Of a DNA stretch of 64,000 bases, positions 44,099-53,660 are shown piece by piece. Under the pieces are notes generated by a model that made no database searches, was not told the origin of the DNA, and saw only the letters and a list, made by a program, of their open reading frames with translations. Position 1 is the first letter of the stretch, and each line of letters opens with the position of its first letter. This DNA is from Occallatibacter gabretensis (GTDB lineage: Bacteria; Acidobacteriota; Terriglobia; Terriglobales; Acidobacteriaceae): positions 992,001 to 1,056,000 of the forward strand of contig NZ_LAIJ01000009.1 of NCBI RefSeq assembly GCF_001449115.1, in the 5' to 3' direction. The position numbers and the translations under genes are program-made.

Positions 44099-46762
44099 AT
44101 GGATAGGATTCGTATTTTGCTCAGCCGCTGCGCGGCGCTATTCCGCAAGAAGAAGCTGGACGCTCGTCTGGATGAGGAGCTGAACGCGCATGTGGATCTT
44201 GCGGTTGCGGAGAATGTGCGGCGTGGTATGACGGCGGATGAGGCGCGCACGGCGGCGCTACGGGCATTTGGCGGCGTGACGCAGACGCGGGAGAACTATC
44301 GCGTGCAGCGCGGGCTGCCCTGGCTCGAACAGATTGCGCGCGATCTGCGCTATGGCTGCCGCACACTGTATCGCACGCCGGGATTCACAACGACTGCGAT
44401 CCTGGTGATGGCGCTTGGCATTGGCGCTAATGTAGCCATCTTCTCCATTGTGCGCACCGTTCTGCTGAATCCGCTTCCGTACCGCGATCCGCAGCAACTG
44501 GTGGCTCTTTACAGTCATAATTCCGATGCCGGGAAGGGGCATCAGTTTGCGCCTATTGATGCGGGCAGCTTCTTTGAGTGGAAACAGGCTGCACAAGGCA
44601 CGGCGGAGATGGCGCTGATTTCGCCTTTCCAGAACTACAACGTGTCGGCTGAAGGCAACCAGCTTCCGGAAAAAGTGGATGCGGCTTGGGTCAGTGCAAA
44701 TTTCTTCTCCACGCTTGGTGTTCAGCCTACGCTGGGTCGCAGCTTTTCCAGCTTTGATGACCGGCCCGAGGCCGGCGCCACTGCGATTCTTTCGCACTCA
44801 TTCTGGAAGCGGCGTTATGGCGCCGACCCGAACGTGGTTGGCCGCAATATCTGGCTTGATGCCAGGCCGTACACGATTATCGGCGTGATGCCGGAATCCC
44901 TGGTCTTCCTGGGGCCCTTCTCATCGGGCAAGATCCAGGTTTGGACTCCGGCCAGCCATGAAGCTTCGTCGTTTCTGATGAGCACCTTTGAGGATCACGA
45001 ATTCATTGCCGTGGCGCGGCTTGCCCAGGGCGTTACGCTGCCTCAACTGCTTGGCCGGCTCGATCCCATACAGGCACAGATCAAGGCGCAGCATCCACAG
45101 ACCTCCGTACGCAGTGTTACCAGCGGCAGATCCCTGCTGGATGACGCCGTGCAGGACTATAAGACGCCGCTCTATGTTCTGTTTGCCGCTACAGGATGCG
45201 TGTTGCTTATTGCATGCATAAATGTAGCGGGACTCCTGGTAGCGCGCGCGGCGGCACGGCGCAAGGAGCATGCCATTCGCACTGCTCTTGGCGGCAGCCG
45301 CATGCGCCTGGTGCGCGAGCGCGTGATGGAAAGTATGCTGCTTTCAACGGGCGGCGGCCTGTTGGGCGTGATGCTTGCGGCAGCAGCTCTGCGATGGCTG
45401 GAGCATGTTCGGCCCGATATGCGCCGCGTCGAGGGAATTCATCTGGATTGGACGGCTGTGGCGTTCACTGCTGCCGTTGTGATTCTATGCGCAGTGTTTT
45501 CCGGGCTTATCTCTGCTTTCAGTGTTGATAGCCACAGAATCCTGGCTGCTCTGCAGGATGGATCGCGTACGCAGGCCGGGACGCGAGGCCGCGCCGGTTT
45601 GCGGCAAGGCCTGCTGTTTTTTGAAATCAGCCTGACTGTCGTACTTCTGATTGGCGCTGGACTACTGCTGAAGAGCTACAGGCACCTGCGCGCCACCAAC
45701 CTTGGTGTTCCTGTTCACAACGTACTCATGATGCAGGTTGGACTTCCGGATGAACGATACAAAACGGCTGTGGAACAGGTGAGCTTCAAGGAGCGGCTCA
45801 TCGAGCGGGTGCGTGCGATTCCCGGCGTGGAGTCTGCCGCTCTGGTGAGCACGGCACCGGGACAAGGCTGGGGCGGAGACCGCATCGTTGTTGTGGTCGA
45901 GCATCCTCGGTTGGTCAAAGACGCCGAGATCGACATGATGGTGCGCGGCGCCGATCCGGGATACTTCGCTGCGATGAACATTCCTATCATCAAAGGCCGC
46001 ACATTCGCAGGCGATGAAAAACTTTCTAAAGACCATGTCATTCTTATCGGCCAGCAGGCGGCGAGGATATGTTTTCCGGGTGAAGACCCGATCGGCAAAC
46101 ATCTGAAGATCACACTGACCGGAGATATCTACGAGATCATTGGCGTTGTGGGCGATACACTCTACTCCATCTCAGATCCCGTATTGCCCATGATGTACAT
46201 GCCGATCTTCGGGAACGGATTCTCGGGCGTGACGATCGTTCTGCGGTCTGCGCATGATGTGGATGTGCTGGCGATACCGGTGGAGAAACTTGTGAGTCAA
46301 CTCGATCGCGATCTGCCTGTCTCTGGTGTTATGACGCTCGAAGAGTCCCTGGCTAAGGCTACCCTGGGCTCGCAATTTGATTCCATGCTTGTGCTGGGCT
46401 TTGCGGTTATTGCATTGGTGCTGGCTGCCGTGGGCCACTATGGCGTGCTGGCTTATCTTGTTACGCAGCAAACCAGCGAGATCGGCATACGCATTGCATT
46501 GGGCGCGCAGCGAGGGCAGATTCTACGCAACATTCTATTCGATGGAATTCGTCCAGCGCTGGCGGGAATTGCCGCAGGGCTGCTGGTGAGTGCGGCGGCG
46601 GTGCGTTTGATTGGATCGATGCTGTATGAAACAGAGCCGCTTGATCCAGGAATTTTTGCCGCCGTTGCCGGAGTGTTTTTGCTCGTTGCGGTAGTGGCGT
46701 GTCTTATGCCTGCGTGGCGCGCAGCGCGGCTGGACCCTGTGCAGGCGCTGCGAAGCGAATAA
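44099..46762 (+). CDS. ADOP-type MacB/FtsX permease 2
   Basis: 887 residues, paralogous to the first permease and of the same architecture (prefix [20 protein letters not shown], then ALGIGANVAIFSIVRTVLLNPLP, C-terminal ACLMPAWRAARLDPVQALRSE). Strong sequence similarity at both ends, with a diverged periplasmic core, suggests tandem duplication with divergence of the ligand-facing part. Likely one transcript with PadR and permease 1. Confidence 0.92.
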   Translation: MDRIRILLSRCAALFRKKKLDARLDEELNAHVDLAVAENVRRGMTADEARTAALRAFGGVTQTRENYRVQRGLPWLEQIARDLRYGCRTLYRTPGFTTTAILVMALGIGANVAIFSIVRTVLLNPLPYRDPQQLVALYSHNSDAGKGHQFAPIDAGSFFEWKQAAQGTAEMALISPFQNYNVSAEGNQLPEKVDAAWVSANFFSTLGVQPTLGRSFSSFDDRPEAGATAILSHSFWKRRYGADPNVVGRNIWLDARPYTIIGVMPESLVFLGPFSSGKIQVWTPASHEASSFLMSTFEDHEFIAVARLAQGVTLPQLLGRLDPIQAQIKAQHPQTSVRSVTSGRSLLDDAVQDYKTPLYVLFAATGCVLLIACINVAGLLVARAAARRKEHAIRTALGGSRMRLVRERVMESMLLSTGGGLLGVMLAAAALRWLEHVRPDMRRVEGIHLDWTAVAFTAAVVILCAVFSGLISAFSVDSHRILAALQDGSRTQAGTRGRAGLRQGLLFFEISLTVVLLIGAGLLLKSYRHLRATNLGVPVHNVLMMQVGLPDERYKTAVEQVSFKERLIERVRAIPGVESAALVSTAPGQGWGGDRIVVVVEHPRLVKDAEIDMMVRGADPGYFAAMNIPIIKGRTFAGDEKLSKDHVILIGQQAARICFPGEDPIGKHLKITLTGDIYEIIGVVGDTLYSISDPVLPMMYMPIFGNGFSGVTIVLRSAHDVDVLAIPVEKLVSQLDRDLPVSGVMTLEESLAKATLGSQFDSMLVLGFAVIALVLAAVGHYGVLAYLVTQQTSEIGIRIALGAQRGQILRNILFDGIRPALAGIAAGLLVSAAAVRLIGSMLYETEPLDPGIFAAVAGVFLLVAVVACLMPAWRAARLDPVQALRSE

Positions 46763-46792
46763 GAGAGCAGCTCAGATTTTCTGGAGAACCTG

Positions 46793-49525
46793 ATGGATTG
46801 GATTCGTGTTCTGTTGAGCCGTTTTGTGTCGCTGTTTCGCCGCAAGGAGCTGGATACGCGGCTGGATGAGGAGCTTTGCGCGCATATTGATCTTGCGATT
46901 GCGGAGCATGTGCGGCGCGGGGTCGCGGAAGATGAAGCGCGCACGGCAGCGCTGCGCGAATTTGGCGGCGTGACGCAGACGCGGGAGAGATATCGGATGC
47001 AGCGGGGGGTGCCATGGATGGAACAGATTGTGCGCGATGTGCGCTTTGCCGCGCGGCAGTTGCGGAAGTCGCCGGGGTTTACGTTGACGGCGATTTTGAC
47101 GCTGGCGCTTGGACTGGGCGCGAATACGGCGGTCTTTTCGTTGATCAATGCGCTGCTGCTGAGGCCGCTGCCGGTGCCTCATGCGGATAAGCTGGTGGTG
47201 CTGCGCGCGGACAGCGATGACGACGGAAAATATGGACCGAACTATAGCTCTGCTGCGCCGCTGGCGCGTGCGCTGGAGAAACGGCACGATGTGTTTGATT
47301 CCGTTGCTGCCAATACGGGAATGTCGCGGTTCCAGGTGCGCGGCGCTTCCGGCAGTGTGAATGTTCCGGGATCGATTGTCAGCGGTTAATATTTCCAAGT
47401 AATGGAGACGCAGCCGCTGATGGGCCGCTACCTGACGCCGCAGGATGATCAGCCGGGCGGCGGTCCAGGCGGATATGCGGTTGTCATCGGCGAGGATTTC
47501 TGGCGCACATGGTTCAGCGGCGCGCCAGATGTGCTCGGACGCAAGCTGACGATTGCGAATACACCGTTCACAGTTGTGGGCGTGATGCCGAAGAAATTTA
47601 TCGGTGCTGCTCCAACGTCACGGCCCCAGATTTATGCGCCGATGTGGGCCGAGCCGGTCATCGACGCGCCTTCGAACAGCATTGCCGGTGGAATGCACTC
47701 GTGGTGGCTCACTGTGATTGCGCGGCACAAGCCAGGTGTTTCACTTGAGCAGACGAACGCCGCGCTGAGCGCTATATCCGGCTCGATTGTGGATGAAGTA
47801 GGCGCGGATACGACCGGAGGCGAGTGGGCGGCGGACGCGCGCAAGCATCATCTTCATTTTGTTGCCGAGCCGGGAGCAAAGGGTTACACGTATCTGCGCG
47901 CGATGTTTGTGAAGCCGCTGGTGGCCGTGTTCTGCCTGTGCGGAGCGATGCTGCTGCTGGCCTGCCTGAACCTGGCGAGCCTGCTGATGGCGCGAGCGGC
48001 AGCGCGTGAGCGCGAGCTGGCGACACGGCTGGCAATGGGCGCTACACGTAGGCGGCTTGTTCAGCAGCTTATGGTGGAGAGCCTGCTGATTGCGCTGCTG
48101 GGAACGGCGGCGGGGGTTGGCGCGGCTCCGTTTGTGAGCAGCTTGCTGGCAAGGATGATTCTGCCGCGCTATCCAGGCATGTCACTTGTGCTGGATACGA
48201 CGCTCGATCTGCGTGTGCTGTTTTTTGTGGCGTTGATCGCGATTGTGACGACTGCGCTGATTGGGCTAGTTCCAGCGCTGCGCGCCACGTCGAAGAGTTT
48301 AAATGAGCAGATCAAATCGGGGTCGAATGCAACGATGACGCGGGAGCGTACGCGGCTGCTGCCGCGGGTTCTGATGGGGCTGGAGGTTGCGCTGGCACTG
48401 ATTTTGGTAGTTGGTGCAGGCTTGCTGGCTACGAGCCTTACGCGACTTTATTCCACCGGGCTTGGCTTTGAACCGAAGGGCATTGTCAACATCAACTTTG
48501 AAATGAATAAGCAATCCCTCGACGGCCAGGCGCTTGTTCGTTGGTACCAGCAATTCGGCGATGCGTTGACGCGGCAGCCGGGGGTCGCGAGCGTGAGCTT
48601 TGCCTCAATACCACCCATGAGCGGCGAAACGTGGGACAGCGATCTTCACACCCCATCGAGTAGCGGGGACCGAGACGTCTACATGAACGCCGTCTCGCCC
48701 AATTACTTTTTGACCATGCGCATTCCCATTCTGGCCGGGCGCGACTTTCAGTGGAATGAAACGGCAGCTTCTGGACTGAAAATCATCCTGAGCGAGTCGG
48801 CGGCAAGGACGCTCTTTCCGAATGGCAGCGCGGTGGGGCAGAGAGTGACGGGATGGAAGGGTAGTACCTATGCAGGCGCTACCTATGAAGTGATTGCGGT
48901 TGTGGGCGACATACGCTACCGCTCGATTCAGGAAGATCCGCCCGCAGAGGGCTACGTTGCAATTACACAAAGCGAGGAGCACAAGCCGTCTTATACGGCC
49001 GTGATTCGTTCGGTGGGACCGGCTACGCCGCTGGCTGCGGTAGCGCGGGCGCTGGTTGCGCGGATGGCTCCGGATATTCCAGCGCCGGTGATGACGACCC
49101 TGAATAGCAGGATTGATGGCTCGATAGGCGCGGAGCGGATGATGGCGACGCTGGCGGTTTTCTTTGCGGTGAGCGCGCTGCTGGTGACGGGGATTGGCTT
49201 GTACGGAACGCTCGCGTATGCGACGGCGCGGCGGACGAGCGAGATTGGGATTCGCATTGCACTGGGCGCGCAGCGGCTGCGAGTGGTGGCGATGATCTTT
49301 CGCGAGAATGTGTGGGTGGCGGTTTGTGGATCGGCGCTGGGGCTGGGGATTGCGCTGTTTGCTTCGCGTGTGCTGGCTTCGTTTCTCTACAACACTTCGG
49401 TGCGCGATCCGTGGATATTGCTGGGCTCGGTTGCCGCGCTTACGTTGATTGCCAGTGCGGCCTCAATGATTCCGGCGATTCGAGCGGCGAGTGTGGATCC
49501 CATGAAAGCGCTGCGGGCGGAGTAA
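46793..49525 (+). pseudogene. ADOP-type permease 3, interrupted by an in-frame UAA
   Basis: The frame runs 911 codons but has one in-frame TAA at 47387-47389, in IVSG-stop-YFQVMETQPLMGRY. Related permeases read SG(N/E)YFxVLGxxPLxGR at this point, so a single sense codon (for example GAA to TAA) appears to have changed. Upstream (46793-47386) are the prefix domain and first helix; downstream (47390-49525) the rest is intact to ALRAE. Either a recent pseudogene, a readthrough case, or an assembly error. A restart at ATG 47402 would give 707 residues without the first helix. Confidence 0.8.
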
Positions 49526-49545
49526 GCGGCGTTATTCTGGAGGCG

Positions 49546-50412
49546 ATGCGAGTCTCCGCGCTGTTTTTCCTGAGTGCCGTTTTAGTTTTTACGCCAAGTT
49601 TCGCTGTGGCCCAGTCTGCGAGGGTTACGCTGACGCCTGCGATTGTCTATGCGGGTGCGCCGGAGCTGATCCGGGTACATGCCCCGGGTGCGCGGACCGT
49701 CGATGGCGAATGGCTGGGGCGGAAGATTGCGTTTTTTGAGAAGGATGGAGAGTGGTTTGCTCTGGCCGGTGTTGACGTTGAAGCGCCGGTGGGGTCTTCG
49801 ACGCTGCACGTTACGGTGAAGATCGCGGGTGGCAGCGAGGATCTAAGCCGAAGTGTGCTAATTCTCCAGGCGCATTATCGTACGGGGACGCTAACGGTTG
49901 CGCCGAAGTTTGTGGAGCCTCCGCCGGAGGAGCTGGTGCGCATCAAGGCGGAGAGCGAGTTCAAGGAGAAGGTGTTTTCTAACAGTGCCGACCGGCCGCT
50001 GTGGGAGGGAGACTTTCATGCGCCGGTGGCGGCCGAGGCGACGGACAGCTTTGGCACGCGGCGCATGTTCAATGGGAAGCTGGCGAGCGTGCACAAGGGC
50101 GCGGATTTTCGCGCAGGCGTCGGGACGCCGGTACATGCGGGCAACAGCGGCGTGGTGGTGATTGCGCGGCAGCTTTACTTTGAAGGCAACTGCGTGGTGA
50201 TTGACCACGGGCTTGGGTTGTACACGCTGTACATGCACTTCAGCCGTATTGATATGAAAGAAGGACAACGCGTGAGGACCGGCGACCTGCTGGGGCTGAG
50301 CGGCGCGACAGGGCGCGTGACAGGGCCGCATCTGCACTGGGCAGTACGATGGCAAAACGCGTATCTTGACCCGATCAAGCTGCTGAAGATGGATTTGAAC
50401 GAGATTCCGTAG
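49546..50412 (+). CDS. M23 family (LytM) peptidase
   Basis: 288 residues with a signal peptide (VSALFFLSAVLVFTPSFAVA). Residues ~25-150 are a beta-rich N-domain. The LytM domain holds the zinc ligands HKGADFR (with the Asp) and HLHWAVR (HxH). These enzymes cleave peptidoglycan cross-links during growth or division. GGAGG lies close to ATG 49546. The gene starts 20 nt after the third permease, so it may be at the end of that operon. Confidence 0.9.
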   Translation: MRVSALFFLSAVLVFTPSFAVAQSARVTLTPAIVYAGAPELIRVHAPGARTVDGEWLGRKIAFFEKDGEWFALAGVDVEAPVGSSTLHVTVKIAGGSEDLSRSVLILQAHYRTGTLTVAPKFVEPPPEELVRIKAESEFKEKVFSNSADRPLWEGDFHAPVAAEATDSFGTRRMFNGKLASVHKGADFRAGVGTPVHAGNSGVVVIARQLYFEGNCVVIDHGLGLYTLYMHFSRIDMKEGQRVRTGDLLGLSGATGRVTGPHLHWAVRWQNAYLDPIKLLKMDLNEIP

Positions 50413-50425
50413 ATTCAAAACGAAA

Positions 50426-51775
50426 TTAGATCCTTCGCCACGCTTTGGATAACGAACGCTTATTCGGGCAGGTACTACTGATGGTGCGCGGGCCGAAGCC
50501 GCTGAGGTCAAAGGCTGCTTGAATGATCTGATGGAGAATGGGCAGGCGAAGGATCATGGCGCACCATGCCCAGAAGAGATTGATGTGCTCAAGAGCGCGG
50601 GCGAAGGCGAGAAGGCCTTCTTCGGGCGATGTGCCATCGGCGGGATCGTATCGAAGACGTCTGATGGAACCCTGAGGGAGAGTTTCGGCGTCGATGAACT
50701 CAATGCCGAGCGGATGTTGGGCCTCAATCCACTGACGCAGAACGGAGCATTGACCGCATGTGGCGGAGATGTAGAGCCGCGCGGGCTGGGTGGCGACGAA
50801 TGGACGCCAGCGTAGACGCCAGGCTGGGACTGCGGCGCGGTAGGTTTGCCAAAGTGCGCCGAAGCGTGCGGAGAGATCGCGTTCCTCGTCCCAGTGGGCG
50901 ATGCCGGCGGAGTAAATCGTAGTAACGGCGGCGGCACCGGCGAGCCAGGGATTGCGGAGTAGGAGCGCCCATAGGAACAGTGCGACTGCGCAGGAGAGCT
51001 GCATGGGATTGGCGCAGTAACGGTAGATGCCGCTGGTGACCAGGCGCTGGGGCGGATCGTAGGGGATGGGTGTGCCGGAGCCGCGCTGTGCGAATTCCTG
51101 CACGGCGCTGATGCCGGGGAGTGCAACGATTGCGATGATTTGCAGAGCGGCGAGGAGAAGTGGGTGCGAGAGGGTGAAAAGGGGCTGCCAGACGGATGTT
51201 GCGCCAGGAATGGGTCGAAGAGCGAAGGCGATTTCGGGGAGCAGAAAGAGAAAGAGCAAGCCGGAGAGCGCGACCTGCAGAGCGGCGCGGAGTTTGAGGC
51301 GCGTGTCGTCGACGGTCCAGCGTGCGAGGCAATAGGCGGGTGTGAGGACGAGCGCGAGGGCGGCGGCTTCACCGATGAGCCACTGCGGCCACGCTAGCTT
51401 GAGGTAGAACAGGGGGCTAAGAAGCCCCATAAGCCAGAGATCGAGCAGACCGAAGATAAGGATGACTTCTGGAAGATCAAGAACGGGAAAAGCGAGGATG
51501 GGGACAGCTCCCCAGAGAATGATCCAGCCGATGTAGAGTTCAAGCGGCATTCCGGCGAGAGATGGGCCGGTGGATTGAAAACTCCACCAATGGGCGACAA
51601 GACTGATGCGCTGAACCACGACGAGCGAGGCCAGCGCCCAAAGAATGCTGAGGAGTACTGCGGGGAAAGTGCGTTTGGTGCGCCTGTGGACACGCTGCTG
51701 GACCATGGCGGCGAAGATCGCTGCAACGAGCGGGAAGTAAAGGACGGCAAGGGAAGCCCAGTTCGTGCGTTTCAT
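50426..51775 (-). CDS. ICMT/PEMT-like methyltransferase fused to a DCC (DUF393) domain
   Basis: 449 residues. About nine hydrophobic segments fill residues 1-245. The isoprenylcysteine/phospholipid methyltransferase-type element follows (LVTSGIYRYCANPMQLSCAV, then HWDEERDLSARFGALWQTY). The C-terminal ~120 residues are a DCC thiol-disulfide oxidoreductase-like domain with Cys340-x-x-Cys343 (ATCGQCSVL). Both are known as separate families; the fusion is unusual. It starts 5 nt after the SRPBCC gene stop and belongs to the TetR-controlled operon. A role in modifying a membrane lipid or lipid-linked thiol is inferred. Confidence 0.75.
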   Translation of the reverse strand: MKRTNWASLAVLYFPLVAAIFAAMVQQRVHRRTKRTFPAVLLSILWALASLVVVQRISLVAHWWSFQSTGPSLAGMPLELYIGWIILWGAVPILAFPVLDLPEVILIFGLLDLWLMGLLSPLFYLKLAWPQWLIGEAAALALVLTPAYCLARWTVDDTRLKLRAALQVALSGLLFLFLLPEIAFALRPIPGATSVWQPLFTLSHPLLLAALQIIAIVALPGISAVQEFAQRGSGTPIPYDPPQRLVTSGIYRYCANPMQLSCAVALFLWALLLRNPWLAGAAAVTTIYSAGIAHWDEERDLSARFGALWQTYRAAVPAWRLRWRPFVATQPARLYISATCGQCSVLRQWIEAQHPLGIEFIDAETLPQGSIRRLRYDPADGTSPEEGLLAFARALEHINLFWAWCAMILRLPILHQIIQAAFDLSGFGPRTISSTCPNKRSLSKAWRRI

Positions 51776-51779
51776 AGAG

Positions 51780-52775
51780 TTAGCTCCCTGGCTGGCCGTG
51801 CGGCATGGTGTTGGCCGTGATGAGGTAGCCTGCGGCTTGGTGGACGGCGAGCTGCTCCCAGGGTGCGAAGTACCAATACGGATCAAGCTGGCGGTCAAAG
51901 CCGATGCGCCAGGTGATGGCGGTGTGCGTGGAGTCAATGGCTTGCCATGAGACATCGGAGCTGCGCCAGCGGAGCCACTGGGTGAGCTTGCTTGAGTCAT
52001 TGATGGTCTCGAAGTGGATGTGGCCTGAAGCAGGTTGCAGATCGGATTGGACGACGCGCATGGTGAGGTCGCCGGGAGGGTCACCTTCCGCTCCAGTGAA
52101 GTGGATGACGCGAACGCTGCCGATAGCGAGGCCGGAGCCTGTTGCGGACAACGGGCGCGGAAAGCCGATGCGGAGGAAGCGCGGGAGCGGAGCGGCGATT
52201 TGGGGACTTTGCGCGAGGGCGGCTACGATTTGAGCAGCGGGAGCGTTGACGATGCGCGTGGCTGTGGCGAACTGTGTGCGATTGAAGCTGAGCTGAGGAG
52301 TCGTGCCCTCCAGCGTGAAGGGAAGAAGCACAATAACGCAACTCAGGGTGACGGTGCGTTTATGCTTACGCGAAATGTCAATGATGCCGCCGACGAGGAG
52401 TCCAACTCCGAAAAAGAGCGGTGAGGCGAAAAGGATGCAGAGATAGCCTTCTCCGACAAGTGGCGCGACGATGAGGAGCGCGAGCGCGATGCCACGGAGT
52501 ATGCCGCCTGTGGCGGATTTGGGCCGGGGAGCCATGGCGAGCAGCGCGCCGAGTATGAGCGGGATGCCGAGGAAGATCAGCGAAGTATGCATCATGCCGA
52601 TGTTCCTGAGAACTCGGTAAATAAAAGCGGCGAGTATCAGGGCGGTGACGAGAAATGCGATGCCAATCGAGCGCGTCGCGCCGCTGCGGGTGAGGGACGG
52701 CGTGGATTCAACGGGGCCGAAGCTCTCAATTCTCCCTTCAGCATTCGGTTCCGGATTTGTTTCGGGTGTGGACAT
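51780..52775 (-). CDS. Membrane protein with C-terminal SRPBCC-like domain
   Basis: 331 residues. Residues 1-35 are polar. About four hydrophobic segments (~37-160) are followed by a soluble region (~165-331) with a START/SRPBCC-like beta pattern (TRIVNAPAAQIVAALAQS, RVIHFTGAEGDPPGDLTMRV, THTAITWRIGFDRQL). SRPBCC domains bind hydrophobic ligands. Position between TetR and the methyltransferase-DCC fusion suggests a lipid-related pathway; the ligand is unknown. Confidence 0.65.
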   Translation of the reverse strand: MSTPETNPEPNAEGRIESFGPVESTPSLTRSGATRSIGIAFLVTALILAAFIYRVLRNIGMMHTSLIFLGIPLILGALLAMAPRPKSATGGILRGIALALLIVAPLVGEGYLCILFASPLFFGVGLLVGGIIDISRKHKRTVTLSCVIVLLPFTLEGTTPQLSFNRTQFATATRIVNAPAAQIVAALAQSPQIAAPLPRFLRIGFPRPLSATGSGLAIGSVRVIHFTGAEGDPPGDLTMRVVQSDLQPASGHIHFETINDSSKLTQWLRWRSSDVSWQAIDSTHTAITWRIGFDRQLDPYWYFAPWEQLAVHQAAGYLITANTMPHGQPGS

Positions 52776-52798
52776 CGTTTTCTCCTTTGAATGCGCGC

Positions 52799-53482
52799 TT
52801 ATCCAAGCTCAGGGATCAGGTCGGCTTGGCGGAGCAGGTCGAGGACCTTGGCACGGATGGGCTTGAGGACGGGGAGTTTGGCGAGAGAGAGCATTTTGAC
52901 CGTAAATTCGATGGCGCCGTCGGCGAGGCCTCGGGTGCGCTGCTGGTTGGGCGTTTCATCGTAGAAGAAGAGGACGAGCAGGCCCATCTGGAGCGCCCAG
53001 AGGGCGAGGGGTAGAAGCTCTTCGAGATCGCGCGGCAAACGTTCAACGGAGAGCGCGTCACGGAAGATGAGCATGGAGCGGCGGCGCATCTCGTGGTTTG
53101 CAGGGCCGAGGCACGAGAGCGGGTGGGCCGGTTCGCCGGTGTAGCGAAAGACGATGCCGAGGAGCTTGCGGTCGTTCTGGGCGAGATCGAACTTGGAGTG
53201 TAGCGCGGCATGGAGGCGCTTCTTCAGCTTCTTGGACTGGCCGAATGTGTCTGCACAGAGCTGCTCCTGCGCGGACTGAACGGCTTCATAGTAGGCCTGG
53301 ATGATGGTTTCTTTGCTCGCGAAGTAGTAGTAGGCGGCGCTTTTGGCGACCTTGGCGCGATCCGCGATCTGCTGCATGGTGGCGGCGTCGAAGCCGTTTT
53401 CGCGGAAGAGATCTAGTGCGGCCCGATAAATGACTTCGCGGGTCTGTTCGCCTTTAGTGGTGGATGGCTCATTTTTGACCAT
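52799..53482 (-). CDS. TetR/AcrR family regulator of the downstream operon
   Basis: 227 residues. The helix-turn-helix spans about residues 15-60 (GFDAATMQQIADRAKVAKSA, YYYFASKETIIQAYYE) and a C-terminal TetR ligand domain follows. It heads an operon with the SRPBCC and methyltransferase-DCC genes (gaps of 23 and 4 nt). A perfect 16-bp palindrome (53474-53489) covers its start codon. The start is ATG 53482 or TTG 53488; there is no clear ribosome-binding site, so a leaderless message is possible. Confidence 0.88.
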   Translation of the reverse strand: MVKNEPSTTKGEQTREVIYRAALDLFRENGFDAATMQQIADRAKVAKSAAYYYFASKETIIQAYYEAVQSAQEQLCADTFGQSKKLKKRLHAALHSKFDLAQNDRKLLGIVFRYTGEPAHPLSCLGPANHEMRRRSMLIFRDALSVERLPRDLEELLPLALWALQMGLLVLFFYDETPNQQRTRGLADGAIEFTVKMLSLAKLPVLKPIRAKVLDLLRQADLIPELG

Positions 53483-53489
53483 GGTCAAA
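53474..53489. promoter_or_regulatory. Palindromic TetR operator at its own start codon
   Basis: TTTGACCATGGTCAAA is a perfect 16-bp palindrome covering the start codon of the TetR gene. A further half-site CGGTCAAAT lies at about 53531-53539, between this gene and the divergent sigma factor gene. Binding would repress the TetR operon and might also affect the sigma gene. Confidence 0.65.
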
Positions 53490-53582
53490 TCTTGAACCCA
53501 TTCAGGCGATGAGTCAAGGGAAAGTTGAACACGGTCAAATAATTAATTTTGAGGGTTGAAATCGAAGCAATTACGGGTTGGC

Positions 53583-53608
53583 GAACTTTTTTCTCGCGTG
53601 TGCGTACT
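53583..53608 (+). promoter_or_regulatory. Possible ECF-type promoter of the sigma operon
   Basis: GAACTT (53583-53588) is followed after 14-15 nt by CGTACTT, similar to GAACTT-N15-17-(C)GTCT-type ECF promoters, 50 nt before the sigma factor start. ECF sigma genes are often autoregulated. The match is partial. Confidence 0.35.
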
Positions 53609-53660
53609 TTCTGCATCCCTGAGCGTGATTCCGTGCGGATAAGAGAGTAGAAGCGGACAG

